In this document: positions 42,276 to 50,110 of the stretch, one piece after another | Layout of the letters: each line of letters opens with the position of its first letter | Position numbering within the stretch: position 1 is the first letter of the stretch | Origin: JAJKJG01 sp036389455 | Lineage (GTDB): Bacteria > Pseudomonadota > Alphaproteobacteria > Rhizobiales > Beijerinckiaceae | Direction of reading: 5' to 3' | Assembly: GCA_036389455.1 (NCBI GenBank) | Contig: DASVPW010000013.1 | Location: 27,133 to 91,132 of the forward strand | DNA: 64,000 bases | Notes under the pieces: model-generated | What the model was told of the DNA's origin: nothing | The model's input: the letters and a program-made list of their open reading frames with translations, nothing else | The model's database searches: none | Made by a program: the position numbers and the translations under genes

Positions 42276-42782
42276 CTAGGCCGGCTTCTTCCAGGGCTTG
42301 AGGTCCTTGATCGTCCATTCGCCGCCCGAGAGTCGGCAGGCGGTGCCCTGGAGCGAGGAACTCGCCCGCTCGCCGGACAGGGAGGCCAGGAACGCCCGGC
42401 AGATCTCGTCGCTCTTCACGAACGGCTGCCCGACCGGCGTGAACGCACCCTTGAAGCCCGAGTCCGGATTGTCCCAGGACACGGACGCGCCGTTGCCCTG
42501 CGGATCGAGGGCGACCGCGAGCGCGCTCCTGGCGCGGCGCCAGTCCTCCTCGCCGAGCTCCGGCGACAGCGGCGAGGCCGGCTTCGCCACGACCGCGCCG
42601 GTCGTCCTCGGCTCGTCCTCAGGCAGGAGGGACGCCATCGGGAACGACATCCCACAGCCGCCGACGCCAAGGCCCAGAAGGCAGGAAAGGCCGATGCCCG
42701 CGGCCGCGCGCCACGGGACGCGGCGGCCTTCGCCATGACGGCGAAAGGCTCTATAGACGCGGCGCGGGAGGACGTTCGTCAC
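42276..42782 (-). CDS. RT0821/Lpp0805-family surface lipoprotein
   Basis: Protein of 168 aa with a positively charged N-terminus, a hydrophobic stretch and a lipobox (GVGGC, Cys at residue 43), so the mature lipoprotein starts CGMSFPMASLLPEDEP. The C-terminal ~90 residues (SALAVALDPQGNGASVSWDN, CRAFLASL, GTACRLSGGEWTI) fit the 17-kDa surface-antigen-like domain family of alphaproteobacteria. The GTG at 42782 is used as start; an internal start closer to the hydrophobic stretch is possible. Divergent from pdxH. Envelope protein of unknown function. Confidence 0.8.
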   Translation of the reverse strand: MTNVLPRRVYRAFRRHGEGRRVPWRAAAGIGLSCLLGLGVGGCGMSFPMASLLPEDEPRTTGAVVAKPASPLSPELGEEDWRRARSALAVALDPQGNGASVSWDNPDSGFKGAFTPVGQPFVKSDEICRAFLASLSGERASSSLQGTACRLSGGEWTIKDLKPWKKPA

Positions 42783-42847
42783 GCGGGACCGGACCGACGG
42801 CGACCTGAAAGATACGAACCAGCGGGATTAAGCCCTTGAACGCCTTA

Positions 42848-43444
42848 ATGAAGGGTGACTTCATGGACGCGGCCGAGCCCTGGACCGTCTTCCGCGCCTG
42901 GATGGCCGAGGCCGAGGCCGCGGAGCCGAACGACCCGACCGCCATGGCGCTCGCGACCGTCGACGCCGACGGCCTGCCGGACGTCCGCATGGTGCTGCTC
43001 AAGGGCGCGGACGAGCGCGGCTTCGTGTTCTACACCAACGCCGAATCGGCGAAGGGGCGGGAACTCGCCGCGAACCCCAAGGCGGCGCTGGTGTTCCACT
43101 GGAAGAGCCTGCGCCGGCAGGTCCGGGCGCGCGGGCCGGTGACGCCGGTCTCTGACGCCGAGGCCGACGCCTATTTCGCGTCACGGCCCCGCGACAGCCG
43201 CATCGGCGCCTGGGCGAGCCAGCAGTCGCGCCCGCTCGAGAGCCGCTTCGCCCTGGAGAAGGCGGTCGCCTTCTACGCCGCGAAGCACGCGATCGGCGAT
43301 GTGCCGCGCCCGCCCTACTGGCGCGGCTACCGCATCGCGCCTGTCGCGATCGAGTTCTGGGCCGACCGCCCCTTCCGCCTGCACGACCGGGTGCTGTTCA
43401 CGCAGGCCGGCGAGGGGTGGGCGAAGGCGAGGCTGTATCCGTAA
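42848..43444 (+). CDS. pdxH: pyridoxamine/pyridoxine 5'-phosphate oxidase
   Basis: FMN-dependent oxidase of 198 aa making pyridoxal 5'-phosphate, last step of vitamin B6 synthesis. The core reads MALATVDADGLPDVRMVLLK, GFVFYTNAESAKGRELAANP, WKSLRRQVRARG, the SRIGAWASQQSRPL motif, and PYWRGYRIAPVAIEFW, ending RLYP. ATG 42848 (MKGDFMDAAEP) keeps the GDF residues seen in related proteins; a TTG at 42836 and an ATG at 42863 are alternatives. Divergent from the lipoprotein gene with a 65-bp shared promoter region. Confidence 0.96.
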   Translation: MKGDFMDAAEPWTVFRAWMAEAEAAEPNDPTAMALATVDADGLPDVRMVLLKGADERGFVFYTNAESAKGRELAANPKAALVFHWKSLRRQVRARGPVTPVSDAEADAYFASRPRDSRIGAWASQQSRPLESRFALEKAVAFYAAKHAIGDVPRPPYWRGYRIAPVAIEFWADRPFRLHDRVLFTQAGEGWAKARLYP

Positions 43445-43448
43445 ATCA

Positions 43449-43535
43449 TCCCTCCCGCAAAGCTTTGCGGGAGAGGTCGAAGCGACCGGGTGAGGGCCCG
43501 CCCCGCCGCCCCTCACCCCGACCGCAAGCCGGAGG
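43449..43535. repeat. type-C palindromic repeat, shortened
   Basis: CTCCCGCAAAGCTTTGCGGGAG is followed by AGGTCGAAGCGACCGGGTGAGGG and an inverted CCCCTCACCCCGACCGCAAG. The element is incomplete on the right. It lies just after the pdxH stop and may help terminate it. Confidence 0.75.
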
Positions 43536-43598
43536 GAGACTGATGGACCTCGCTCCCCCGACCCGATAGGTTCGCGCCCTTTCCGCAGGGGTATCCGC

Positions 43599-44357
43599 TT
43601 GCCTTCCTCCTCCAACGCCGGACGACGGGTGATGCTGCTCACGGGGGCGAGCCGGGGCATCGGGCACGCCACGGTGAAGCGCTTCTCGGCCGCGGGCTGG
43701 CGCGTCATCACGGCTTCGCGCCACGCCTTCCCGGAGAACTGCCCCTGGGAGATGGGGCCCGAGGACCACCTCCAGGTCGACCTCGCGAGCCCCGACGACA
43801 CGCTGCGCGCCGTCGAGGAGACGAAGCGCCGCCTCGAGCCCGAGGGCGGGCTCCTGCACGCCCTCGTCAACAACGCCGGCATCTCGCCGAAGGGCAAGGA
43901 CGGCGCACGCCTGAAAGCCATCGAGACCCCGATCGAGGACTGGCAGCACGTCTTCCAGGTGAACTTCTTCGCCCCGATCATGCTGGCCCGCGGCCTGTGC
44001 GACGAGCTGACCCGGGCGCGGGGCGCGGTCGTCAACGTGACCTCGATCGCCGGCGGGCGTGTCCACCCCTTCGCGGGTGCCGCCTACTCGACCTCGAAGG
44101 CGGCGCTCGCCGCGCTGACGCGGGAGATGGCGGCCGACTTCGGGCCCCTTGGGGTCCGCGTCAACGCCATCTCGCCCGGCGAGATCGACACCGCAATCCT
44201 CTCCCCCGGTACCGACAAGCTCGTCGAGGAGCAGATCCCGATGCACCGCCTCGGCACCCCGGACGAGGTCGCCAAGGCGATCTACTTCCTCGTCACGGAC
44301 GCGAGCTCCTACGTCAACGGCGCCGAGCTCCACATCAACGGCGGGCAGCATGTGTAA
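43599..44357 (+). CDS. short-chain dehydrogenase/reductase (SDR)
   Basis: NAD(P)-dependent SDR of 252 aa. It has the TGASRGIG nucleotide-binding motif, LVNNAGIS, the catalytic Ser in VVNVTSIAGG, Tyr and Lys in AAYSTSKAAL (YxxxK) and a C-terminal NGAELHINGGQHV typical of 3-oxoacyl-ACP-reductase-like SDRs. The TTG at 43599 has GCAGGGG upstream and leaves room for the first beta-strand; the ATG at 43632 would start almost at the glycine motif. First of four overlapping genes (SDR, FG-GAP protein, NUDIX, TIGR02301). Substrate unknown. Confidence 0.92.
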   Translation: MPSSSNAGRRVMLLTGASRGIGHATVKRFSAAGWRVITASRHAFPENCPWEMGPEDHLQVDLASPDDTLRAVEETKRRLEPEGGLLHALVNNAGISPKGKDGARLKAIETPIEDWQHVFQVNFFAPIMLARGLCDELTRARGAVVNVTSIAGGRVHPFAGAAYSTSKAALAALTREMAADFGPLGVRVNAISPGEIDTAILSPGTDKLVEEQIPMHRLGTPDEVAKAIYFLVTDASSYVNGAELHINGGQHV

Positions 44358-45429
44358 GGCCCGAGCGGGAATCCTGATCGCGCTCGCGTTGTGGGCCGCG
44401 TCCGCCCGCGCCGAGCCGACCGTCACGATCTTGCCGCTCGGGTTCGCCGTGGAGGAATTCCGCGGGCCTCAAAGCTACCTTGCTCGCACGCTTCCGACCT
44501 CGCCCGTGCTGCGGGAAAAGCTGCCCGACGGTCCCCTCGTCGCCCTCTGGGGCGCGAACGGCGGGGCGGCGCTCGTTCTCGACGGCGGCGCGCTACGCCA
44601 AGTCCGCTGGCCCGCCGGCGAGGAGTTGCCGGAGGCCCCGCGCAATGCCGTGCCCGGGACCCGCATGCAGTCCGCCGGGCCGCTCACGGTGTTTCTCGCA
44701 GAGCCCCGCCCCGGCGGCCACGGCGTCTTCGGCGGGATCGACGCCGCCGGCCGCCTGACGATCAGCGAGAAGCAGCCCCTCGAAGGCGTCAGCACTCAGG
44801 CTCGGGCGGTGCCGACGAAAGTGAGCGTCGTCGAGGCGGGGCCAGAGGCCGTGTTCGAGGACGTCGAGCCCCGCCTCGCCGACCTCGACCGGGACGGCAC
44901 GCCGGAAATCCTCGTGGTCAAGTCCTACCGCGACAAGGGCTCGGCGCTCGCCGTCGTCGGCCGCCGCGACGGTGCCTGGAACGTGCTCGCCGAGACCCCG
45001 CCGGCAGGCGGACCGAACCGCTGGCTCGCCCCCGCCGCGGTCGCCGATTTCGAAAGCGACGGCAAGCCCGGCATCGCCCTCGTGCGCACGCCCCACGTCC
45101 AGGGCATGCTCCAGCTCTGGCGCTTCGAGGGTGGCAAGCTCGCGCTCAGGCACGAGGCCATGGGCTACGCCAACCACGTCCTCGGCTCCGCCGCCCTCGA
45201 CAACGCCGCCGCGGTCGATCTCGACGGCGACGGGCGGCCCGAGCTCGTGATCCCGACGCAGGACCGCAGCTCGCTGGCGTTCCTCTCGCTCAAGGACGGC
45301 ATCCGGGAGCTCGCGCGCGTGTCCCTCCCGGCCCCGGCGGGGCGCGGCCTTGCAGCACTCGGATCGGGCAAGGGCACGCACATCGTCGTGGCCCTCGAGG
45401 ACGGCCGTGTCGCGGCCGTGCGGCCGTGA
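44350..45429 (+). CDS. exported FG-GAP/VCBS-repeat protein
   Basis: Protein of 359 aa with signal peptide MCKARAGILIALALWAASAR (cleaved near ARA-EP). At least two calcium-binding FG-GAP/VCBS-type repeats are visible: LADLDRDGTPEILVV (about 178-192) and AVDLDGDGRPELVIP (near 290), and AVADFESDGKPGIALV is a third. The protein likely forms a beta-propeller in the periplasm. It overlaps the SDR gene by 8 nt and the NUDIX gene by 4 nt, so it is translated as part of that operon; why such a protein is coupled to cytoplasmic enzymes is unclear. Confidence 0.85.
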   Translation: MCKARAGILIALALWAASARAEPTVTILPLGFAVEEFRGPQSYLARTLPTSPVLREKLPDGPLVALWGANGGAALVLDGGALRQVRWPAGEELPEAPRNAVPGTRMQSAGPLTVFLAEPRPGGHGVFGGIDAAGRLTISEKQPLEGVSTQARAVPTKVSVVEAGPEAVFEDVEPRLADLDRDGTPEILVVKSYRDKGSALAVVGRRDGAWNVLAETPPAGGPNRWLAPAAVADFESDGKPGIALVRTPHVQGMLQLWRFEGGKLALRHEAMGYANHVLGSAALDNAAAVDLDGDGRPELVIPTQDRSSLAFLSLKDGIRELARVSLPAPAGRGLAALGSGKGTHIVVALEDGRVAAVRP

Positions 45430-45872
45430 CCGTTCCCGATCGCCTCTATCCCGCCCGTCCCTTCCTCGCGGCTTCCGCCGCCGTGTTCCGGGACGGGCGC
45501 GTGCTCATCGCGGCGCGGGCGCGCCCGCCGATGGAACGGCTCTACAGCCTGCCGGGCGGGCTCGTGGAGCCCGGCGAAACTCTTGGCGAAGCGGCGCTCA
45601 GGGAACTGCGCGAGGAGGTCGGGATCGAAGCCGACCTGATCGGCTTCGTCGACCACGTCGAGATCGTTGAACGGGACGGCGACGGCCGTGTAAGGCACCA
45701 CTTCGTCGTCTGCGCCCACGCCGCCCGCTGGCGCTCGGGCGAGCCGCGGATCGGGTTGGAGGCGTCGGACGTGGCTTGGGTGCGAGAGGACGAGATCGCG
45801 CGTTTCCGCACGACCCCGGGACTCGCCGGCGTGCTGCACAAGGCCTTCGCCCTCGCGGGGGATGCGGCATGA
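45426..45872 (+). CDS. NUDIX hydrolase
   Basis: Pyrophosphohydrolase of 148 aa. A full NUDIX box runs from G45 to I67 (GLVEPGETLGEAALREL, then REEVGI), satisfying GX5EX7REUXEEXGU. The N-terminus reads VTVPDRLYPARPFLAASAAV and the family probably includes ADP-ribose or nucleoside-diphosphate-linked substrates; the exact one cannot be told. GTG start within the FG-GAP stop (GTGA), and its own stop overlaps the next ATG. Confidence 0.93.
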   Translation: MTVPDRLYPARPFLAASAAVFRDGRVLIAARARPPMERLYSLPGGLVEPGETLGEAALRELREEVGIEADLIGFVDHVEIVERDGDGRVRHHFVVCAHAARWRSGEPRIGLEASDVAWVREDEIARFRTTPGLAGVLHKAFALAGDAA

Positions 45873-46333
45873 TCCGCCTCGCCCTCGTCGCGGTCCTCGC
45901 TCTCGCGGTCGGGGCGGATGCGCACGCCCAGCAGGGCCGCGGCGGCGGACAGCAGGGCCGCCCGGCGCAGGCGCCAACGCCCGCCCAACCGCAGCAGCCC
46001 GCCCCGGCGCAGCCTCAAGCCGAGCCCCCTCCCCCGCCCTACGAAAAGGAGCTTCTCAGGCTCGCCGAGGTCCTGGGATCGCTCGCCTTCCTGCGCTCGC
46101 TCTGCGCCGCCAAGGACGCGCCCGAATGGCCGAAGCGCATGCAGGCCCTCCTCGACGCCGAGGGCACGACCGCCGGCCGCAAGGAGCGCCTCGCCGGCGC
46201 CTACAATCGCGGCTACCGCGGCTTCGCCATCACCTACCGGATCTGCACGGATTCGGCCGCGGAGGCGACCGCCCGTTATCTCAAGGAGGGCGAGGCCCTG
46301 TCGCGCGGCATCGCCGGCCGTTTCGGCGGCTGA
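45869..46333 (+). CDS. TIGR02301 family exported protein
   Basis: Protein of 154 aa: signal peptide MIRLALVAVLALAVGADAHA, then a Gln/Pro/Ala-rich linker (APTPAQPQQPAPAQPQAEPP) and a conserved helical domain (LRLAEVLGSLAFLRSLC, PEWPKRMQALLDAEG, RLAGAYNRGYRGFAITYRIC) that matches the alphaproteobacterial family TIGR02301 of unknown function. Two conserved cysteines could form a disulfide in the periplasm. Last gene of the four-gene overlapping operon. Confidence 0.87.
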   Translation: MIRLALVAVLALAVGADAHAQQGRGGGQQGRPAQAPTPAQPQQPAPAQPQAEPPPPPYEKELLRLAEVLGSLAFLRSLCAAKDAPEWPKRMQALLDAEGTTAGRKERLAGAYNRGYRGFAITYRICTDSAAEATARYLKEGEALSRGIAGRFGG

Positions 46334-46449
46334 TCCGGCAAAAGCCCCGTGCCGCGTTAACCTCTTTGCAAGGCGGCTGTGGCGGGCGTTAATGCTTCTT
46401 ACTAGGTTTCCCGGACTTCAACCGGCCGCTCCCGCGGCAACGGACGCGC

Positions 46450-46707
46450 ATGACCGCCGAAGACGCCATTCCCCTCGACCTCAAGGACGCGACGCCCGAG
46501 AAGCGCGCCGCCCTCACCTACGTGGTCGAGGCCTTCGTGGAGGCCCAGCTCGACGGCCTCGACGGCGACTGCATGGCCCATGCCGCTCTCTTCGCCGCCT
46601 TCCAGGAGCTCGTCGGCACCTACGGCGAGGAAGCGACCGCCCGCTACGCCGAAGGCCTGCCGGAGAAGATCCGCACCGGCGGCTTCTCGACCGCGCCGCG
46701 GCACTGA
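46450..46707 (+). CDS. small conserved hypothetical protein
   Basis: Acidic, helical soluble protein of 85 aa (MTAEDAIPLDLKDATPEKRA, FVEAQLDGLDGDCMAHAALF, TARYAEGLPEKIRTGGFS). No known domain is recognised; it looks like a conserved alphaproteobacterial protein. It begins 116 bp after the TIGR02301 gene and ends 6 bp before a type-C palindrome. Confidence 0.75.
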   Translation: MTAEDAIPLDLKDATPEKRAALTYVVEAFVEAQLDGLDGDCMAHAALFAAFQELVGTYGEEATARYAEGLPEKIRTGGFSTAPRH

Positions 46708-46712
46708 TCCAT

Positions 46713-46818
46713 CTCTCCCGTGAAACGGGAGAGGTCGAGTCGGCGCGGCAGCGCCGACCGGGTGAGGGCCAGCGCCGACTTCCCTCATCCCGACCCTCTC
46801 CCGCAAGCGGGAGAGGGA
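46713..46818. repeat. type-C palindromic repeat between convergent genes
   Basis: Left hairpin CTCTCCCGTGAAACGGGAGAG, then GTCGAGTCGGCGCGGCAGCG and GGGTGAGGG; the right side is CCCTCATCCCGACCCTCTCC with CGCAAGCGGGAGAGG. It fills the gap between the 85-aa gene (ends 46707) and dihydroorotase (ends 46820), so it probably acts as a two-way terminator. Confidence 0.85.
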
Positions 46819-46819
46819 G

Positions 46820-48148
46820 TCAAAGCGCCTCCTCGAACCGCACCGCCTCGCCGAGCGACGGCGCCGTCAGCTCCCCCTCCCACATCACGACGTTGCCGCG
46901 CACAAGGGTGCCGACCGGCCAGCCGGTGACGGTCGTGCCGTCATAAGGAGTCCAGTTGGATTTCGAGGCGATCCAGGCGTCGGTGATGGTCTCGCGGCGC
47001 TTGAGGTCGACGACGGTGAAGTCCGCGTCGTAACCCGCCGCGATGCGGCCCTTGCGGGCGATGCCGAACAGGCGCTTCGGGCCGGCGCTCGTCATATCGA
47101 CGAAACGCTCGAGGGTGAGGCGGCCGGCGTTCACGTGGTCGAGCATGATCGGCACGAGGGTCTGGACGCCGGTCATGCCCGAGGGGGTGTTGGGATACGT
47201 CTTGTCCTTCTCCTCCCGCGTGTGCGGCGCGTGGTCGGAGCCGAGGATGTCGGCGACGCCCTGCTCGACGCCGCGCCACACGCCCGCGCGGTGGTGCGCG
47301 TCGCGCACCGGCGGGTTCATCTGGGCGAGCGTGCCGAGGCGCTCGTAGCAGTCGGGCGCCACGAGGGTGAGGTGGTGCGGGGTCACCTCGACGGAGGCCA
47401 CGTCCTTGTGGGCGGAGAGGAACTCCATCTCGTCCGCCGTGGTGATGTGGAGGACGTGGATGCGCGCGCCGGTCTCGCGGGCGATGCGCACGAGACGGCG
47501 CGTGCAGGTCAGCGCCACCTCGGCCGATCGCCACATCGGGTGCGAGCGCGGATCGCCCTCGACGCGAAGCGGGCGGCGCTCGCGCAGCATCGCCTCGTCC
47601 TCGGAGTGGAAGGCGGCGCGGCGGCGGGTGCGCGAAAGAATCTCGGCGACGCCGCGGTCGTCCTCGACGAGGAGCGAGCCCGTGGACGAGCCCATGAAAA
47701 CCTTGATTCCGGCCGCCGCCGGCAGGCGCTCGAGGTCGGCGACCGCGTGCGCGTTCTCGTGCGTGCCGCCGACCCAGAAGGCGAAGTCGCAGTGCATGCG
47801 GTGCCGGCCGCGCCGCACCTTGTCAGCGAGCGCCTCCGGGGTCGTGGTCAGCGGATCGGTGTTCGGCATCTCGAACACCGCCGTGACCCCGCCCATGGCG
47901 GCGGCGCGCGAGCCCGATTCGAGGTCCTCCTTGTGGTCGAGTCCCGGCTCGCGGAAGTGGACCTGCGTGTCGATGACCCCGGGCAGGACGTGGAGGCCTG
48001 TGCAGTCGAGAGTCCGTCCGGCGGAGGCTCGCCCGAGGTCGCCGATCGCCGCGATGCTCCCGCCCGCGATGCCGACGTCCCGCACACCCCGTCCGTCGTG
48101 GTTCACGACGGTGCCGCCCTTGAGGAGGAGGTCGAAGGTCTGGGGCAT
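46820..48148 (-). CDS. pyrC: dihydroorotase (long, class III-type)
   Basis: Amidohydrolase of 442 aa converting carbamoyl-aspartate to dihydroorotate in pyrimidine synthesis. Motifs: PGVIDTQVHFREPGLDHKED, the GIKVFMGSSTG Lys segment, HVLHITTADEMEFL, VTPHHLTL and ILGSDHAPHT with the metal-binding Asp. The usual HxH after strand 1 is here QxH (TQVHF), a variant I recall from this long dihydroorotase subgroup. ATG 48148 (MPQTFDLLLKGG) is chosen over a 25-codon upstream extension. pyrB is not adjacent; its nearest neighbour is ygfZ, read divergently. Confidence 0.9.
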   Translation of the reverse strand: MPQTFDLLLKGGTVVNHDGRGVRDVGIAGGSIAAIGDLGRASAGRTLDCTGLHVLPGVIDTQVHFREPGLDHKEDLESGSRAAAMGGVTAVFEMPNTDPLTTTPEALADKVRRGRHRMHCDFAFWVGGTHENAHAVADLERLPAAAGIKVFMGSSTGSLLVEDDRGVAEILSRTRRRAAFHSEDEAMLRERRPLRVEGDPRSHPMWRSAEVALTCTRRLVRIARETGARIHVLHITTADEMEFLSAHKDVASVEVTPHHLTLVAPDCYERLGTLAQMNPPVRDAHHRAGVWRGVEQGVADILGSDHAPHTREEKDKTYPNTPSGMTGVQTLVPIMLDHVNAGRLTLERFVDMTSAGPKRLFGIARKGRIAAGYDADFTVVDLKRRETITDAWIASKSNWTPYDGTTVTGWPVGTLVRGNVVMWEGELTAPSLGEAVRFEEAL

Positions 48149-48208
48149 GGTCCACCTTGAGCGGCTTGCCCGCGCCGCATATGTCACAGCTCGAAGCGGA
48201 GCAAGCGG

Positions 48209-49228
48209 ATGCCCACGGCACATCTCACGGACCGCGGCGTGGTGCGCGTCGCCGGCGAGGATGCCAATACGTTCCTCGACGGGCTCCTCACCTGCGACAT
48301 GGACAAGGTGACGCCCGAGAGGCCGCGCTTCGGCGCGCTCTTGACGCCGCAGGGCAAGCTCCTGTTCGACTTCATCGTCTCCGAGGCGCCGTCGGACGCC
48401 GGCGGAGGGTTCTATCTCGACGTTCTCAAGTTCATGGCGCCGGACCTCGCGAAGCGCCTCGGCTTCTACAAGCTCAGGGCCAAGGTCGCGGTCGAGGACC
48501 TCTCCGACAGCCTCGCGGTCGTGGCCGGCTGGGGCGGCGCGCCGAAACCCGGCGACGAGATCGGCCTCGTCGCCGACGACCCGCGCCTCCCAGCCCTCGG
48601 CTGGCGCGCCATCGTGGCGGCCGAGGACGCGGCGGCCTTCTCCTCTCCCCGCTTGCGGGGAGAGGCCGAGTCGGCGCGGAGCGCCGAGCCGGGTGAGGGG
48701 CTATCGACGGCGGAACTCGATGTGGAGGCAGCCCCTCACCCGGTCGCGCCTGAGGCGCGACTCGACCTCTCCTCGCAAGCGGGGAGAGGGGAAGACTACC
48801 ACGCCCACCGCATCGCCCTCGGCGTCCCTGAGGGCGGCAAGGACTTCCTCTTCAACGATACCTTCCCGCATGAGGCGCTCATGGATCAGCTCCATGGGGT
48901 CGATTTCGACAAGGGCTGCTACGTCGGCCAGGAGGTCGTCTCGCGCATGGAGCATCGCGGCACGGCGCGCACCCGCATCGTGCCGGTCGTCTACGAGGAC
49001 GGCTTCGCCGCGGAGCCATGGTCCGAGGTGACGGCGGGCGCCCGCGTCCTCGGCAAGGCCGGCACGGGCGCGCGCGGGCGCGGCCTCGTCCTCATCCGCC
49101 TCGACCGCGCCGCCGACGCGCTATCCGCCGGCGAGACCATCCGGGCCGGCGGCCTGCCCGTGCGGATCGAGAAGCCGGCCTTCATCGACTTCCCCTTTCC
49201 GGGCGAGCCCGCTGCACCGGTCGGATGA
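48209..49228 (+). CDS. ygfZ: folate-binding protein YgfZ with in-frame repeat insertion
   Basis: Folate-dependent protein of the YgfZ/GcvT fold (339 aa) that supports repair or assembly of Fe-S proteins such as MiaB. The N-terminal half (RGVVRVAGEDANTFLDGLLT, LLTPQGKLLFDFIV) and the hallmark KGCYVGQEVVSRMEHRG at 235-251 are intact. Residues about 145-195 are unlike the family: they are the translation of a type-C palindromic repeat (48643-48790) that keeps the frame open in this orientation. The protein is about 50 residues longer than usual for that reason. The insertion falls in the linker before the DYHAHRIALGVPEG segment, so function may be retained. Confidence 0.93.
   Translation: MPTAHLTDRGVVRVAGEDANTFLDGLLTCDMDKVTPERPRFGALLTPQGKLLFDFIVSEAPSDAGGGFYLDVLKFMAPDLAKRLGFYKLRAKVAVEDLSDSLAVVAGWGGAPKPGDEIGLVADDPRLPALGWRAIVAAEDAAAFSSPRLRGEAESARSAEPGEGLSTAELDVEAAPHPVAPEARLDLSSQAGRGEDYHAHRIALGVPEGGKDFLFNDTFPHEALMDQLHGVDFDKGCYVGQEVVSRMEHRGTARTRIVPVVYEDGFAAEPWSEVTAGARVLGKAGTGARGRGLVLIRLDRAADALSAGETIRAGGLPVRIEKPAFIDFPFPGEPAAPVG
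48643..48790. repeat. type-C palindromic repeat inside ygfZ
   Basis: Arms CCTCTCCCCGCTTGCGGGGA... and ...CAAGCGGGGAGAGG bracket GGGTGAGGGG and CCCCTCACCCGG. The sequence belongs to the same family as the intergenic copies at 19309, 22726, 46713 and 63178, yet it is read through in ygfZ as SSPRLRGEAESARSAEPGEG and on to ARLDLSSQAGRGED. Confidence 0.92.
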
Positions 49229-49241
49229 CGAAGACGGGCGG
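49201..49241. repeat. 41-bp direct repeat, left copy (end of ygfZ)
   Basis: This segment contains the ygfZ stop and matches 50070-50110, which contains the tag start, at 33 of 41 positions. The two copies flank an 869-bp period that holds the membrane-protein gene. Confidence 0.7.
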
Positions 49242-49336
49242 CGCGGCAACTCCAAGCTTGACGTTGGATATTTCTCTCGTTGAAGTTGTGCATGGCGAAG
49301 CTCGCGGACTCTCCGCGCGCAGGTTGGACAACCGCC

Positions 49337-50035
49337 ATGGCCAATAACGAAGATGACGAGCCCAATCCTCCACCGGCGAGCTCGCAGAGCGAAGTCAAGC
49401 TGCAGGCGGTTCCTCCGCCGCCGGAAACACTCAGCTCCCGGCAGCGTGGCTACTTCTTCTTCGGAGGCATGTTGTTTCTCGCCGCCGGACTCATCCTATT
49501 CCTAGGCACCGGGCTCATGCTCTACCGCTTGCTGGAGAGGGCCCCAAGCATAACGATCAGTGAACCGCTTGATAAAACTGCCCAGCCTTCCAGTTCCATC
49601 CTGTCACAAAAGGAGATTTATCATGTCTATGGGATCCTATTAAGCGCATTCCTGGCTCCGCTGATCGGGCTGCTTTCCGCTATTTTCTGTACATCCGTCG
49701 GAATAAAGCTTCTCCGCTCAGGAGGGGCCGTGACGACATCCGTCATCTCGCCACAAGACTATCCGATCCTCGGGCCGGCCATCGCATCAGGTAACGAGCA
49801 GGCCATCACGCAATGGATTCGGATCAACAGCTTATCCGGCTTGACCGGAACGTTCACGAAGATGGGCATTTCGGGACTGCCGTTGGCGACGATCGTGCTG
49901 ACATTGCTGCTTGCGCTGGCGGGACTGGCGAACAACCAGTTTTTCGATTTGGCAAAACTGACTCTTGGAGCCTTTCTCGGCTCTTTCGTGCAACGGCAGG
50001 CAGAGTCGAGGAGGTCCCCGGCCGATCGTCTCTAG
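49337..50035 (+). CDS. hypothetical membrane protein in a less GC-rich islet
   Basis: Protein of 232 aa: a hydrophilic, Pro-rich N-terminus (MANNEDDEPNPPPASSQSEV) followed by three to four hydrophobic spans (FFFGGMLFLAAGLILFLGTG at about 40-60, LLSAFLAPLIGLLSAIFCTS, and LPLATIVLTLLLALAGLANN) and a short basic tail. No family recognised. An ATG at 49292 would add 15 residues. The base composition is visibly less GC-rich than the neighbours, and the gene is flanked by a 41-bp imperfect direct repeat, which indicates acquisition between ygfZ and tag. Confidence 0.7.
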   Translation: MANNEDDEPNPPPASSQSEVKLQAVPPPPETLSSRQRGYFFFGGMLFLAAGLILFLGTGLMLYRLLERAPSITISEPLDKTAQPSSSILSQKEIYHVYGILLSAFLAPLIGLLSAIFCTSVGIKLLRSGGAVTTSVISPQDYPILGPAIASGNEQAITQWIRINSLSGLTGTFTKMGISGLPLATIVLTLLLALAGLANNQFFDLAKLTLGAFLGSFVQRQAESRRSPADRL

Positions 50036-50069
50036 GAGGATCATCGTCGGCCGACCGACTTGATGTTCC

Positions 50070-50110
50070 GGGCAAGGCCGCTACACCGGCCGCATGACGG
50101 AGACCGACGG
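50070..50110. repeat. 41-bp direct repeat, right copy (start of tag)
   Basis: Partner of 49201-49241, differing at 8 of 41 positions. Both copies contain GATGACG/CATGACG, where a ygfZ stop and a tag start would overlap as ATGA if the insert were removed. Confidence 0.7.

Noticed and set aside
42236..42280. Terminator after the lipoprotein gene
   Set aside because: GC-rich inverted segments are present but no clear stem with a T run could be drawn.
49292..50035. Membrane protein as part of a toxin-antitoxin or defence pair
   Set aside because: No partner gene is present in the islet and no effector domain can be seen.
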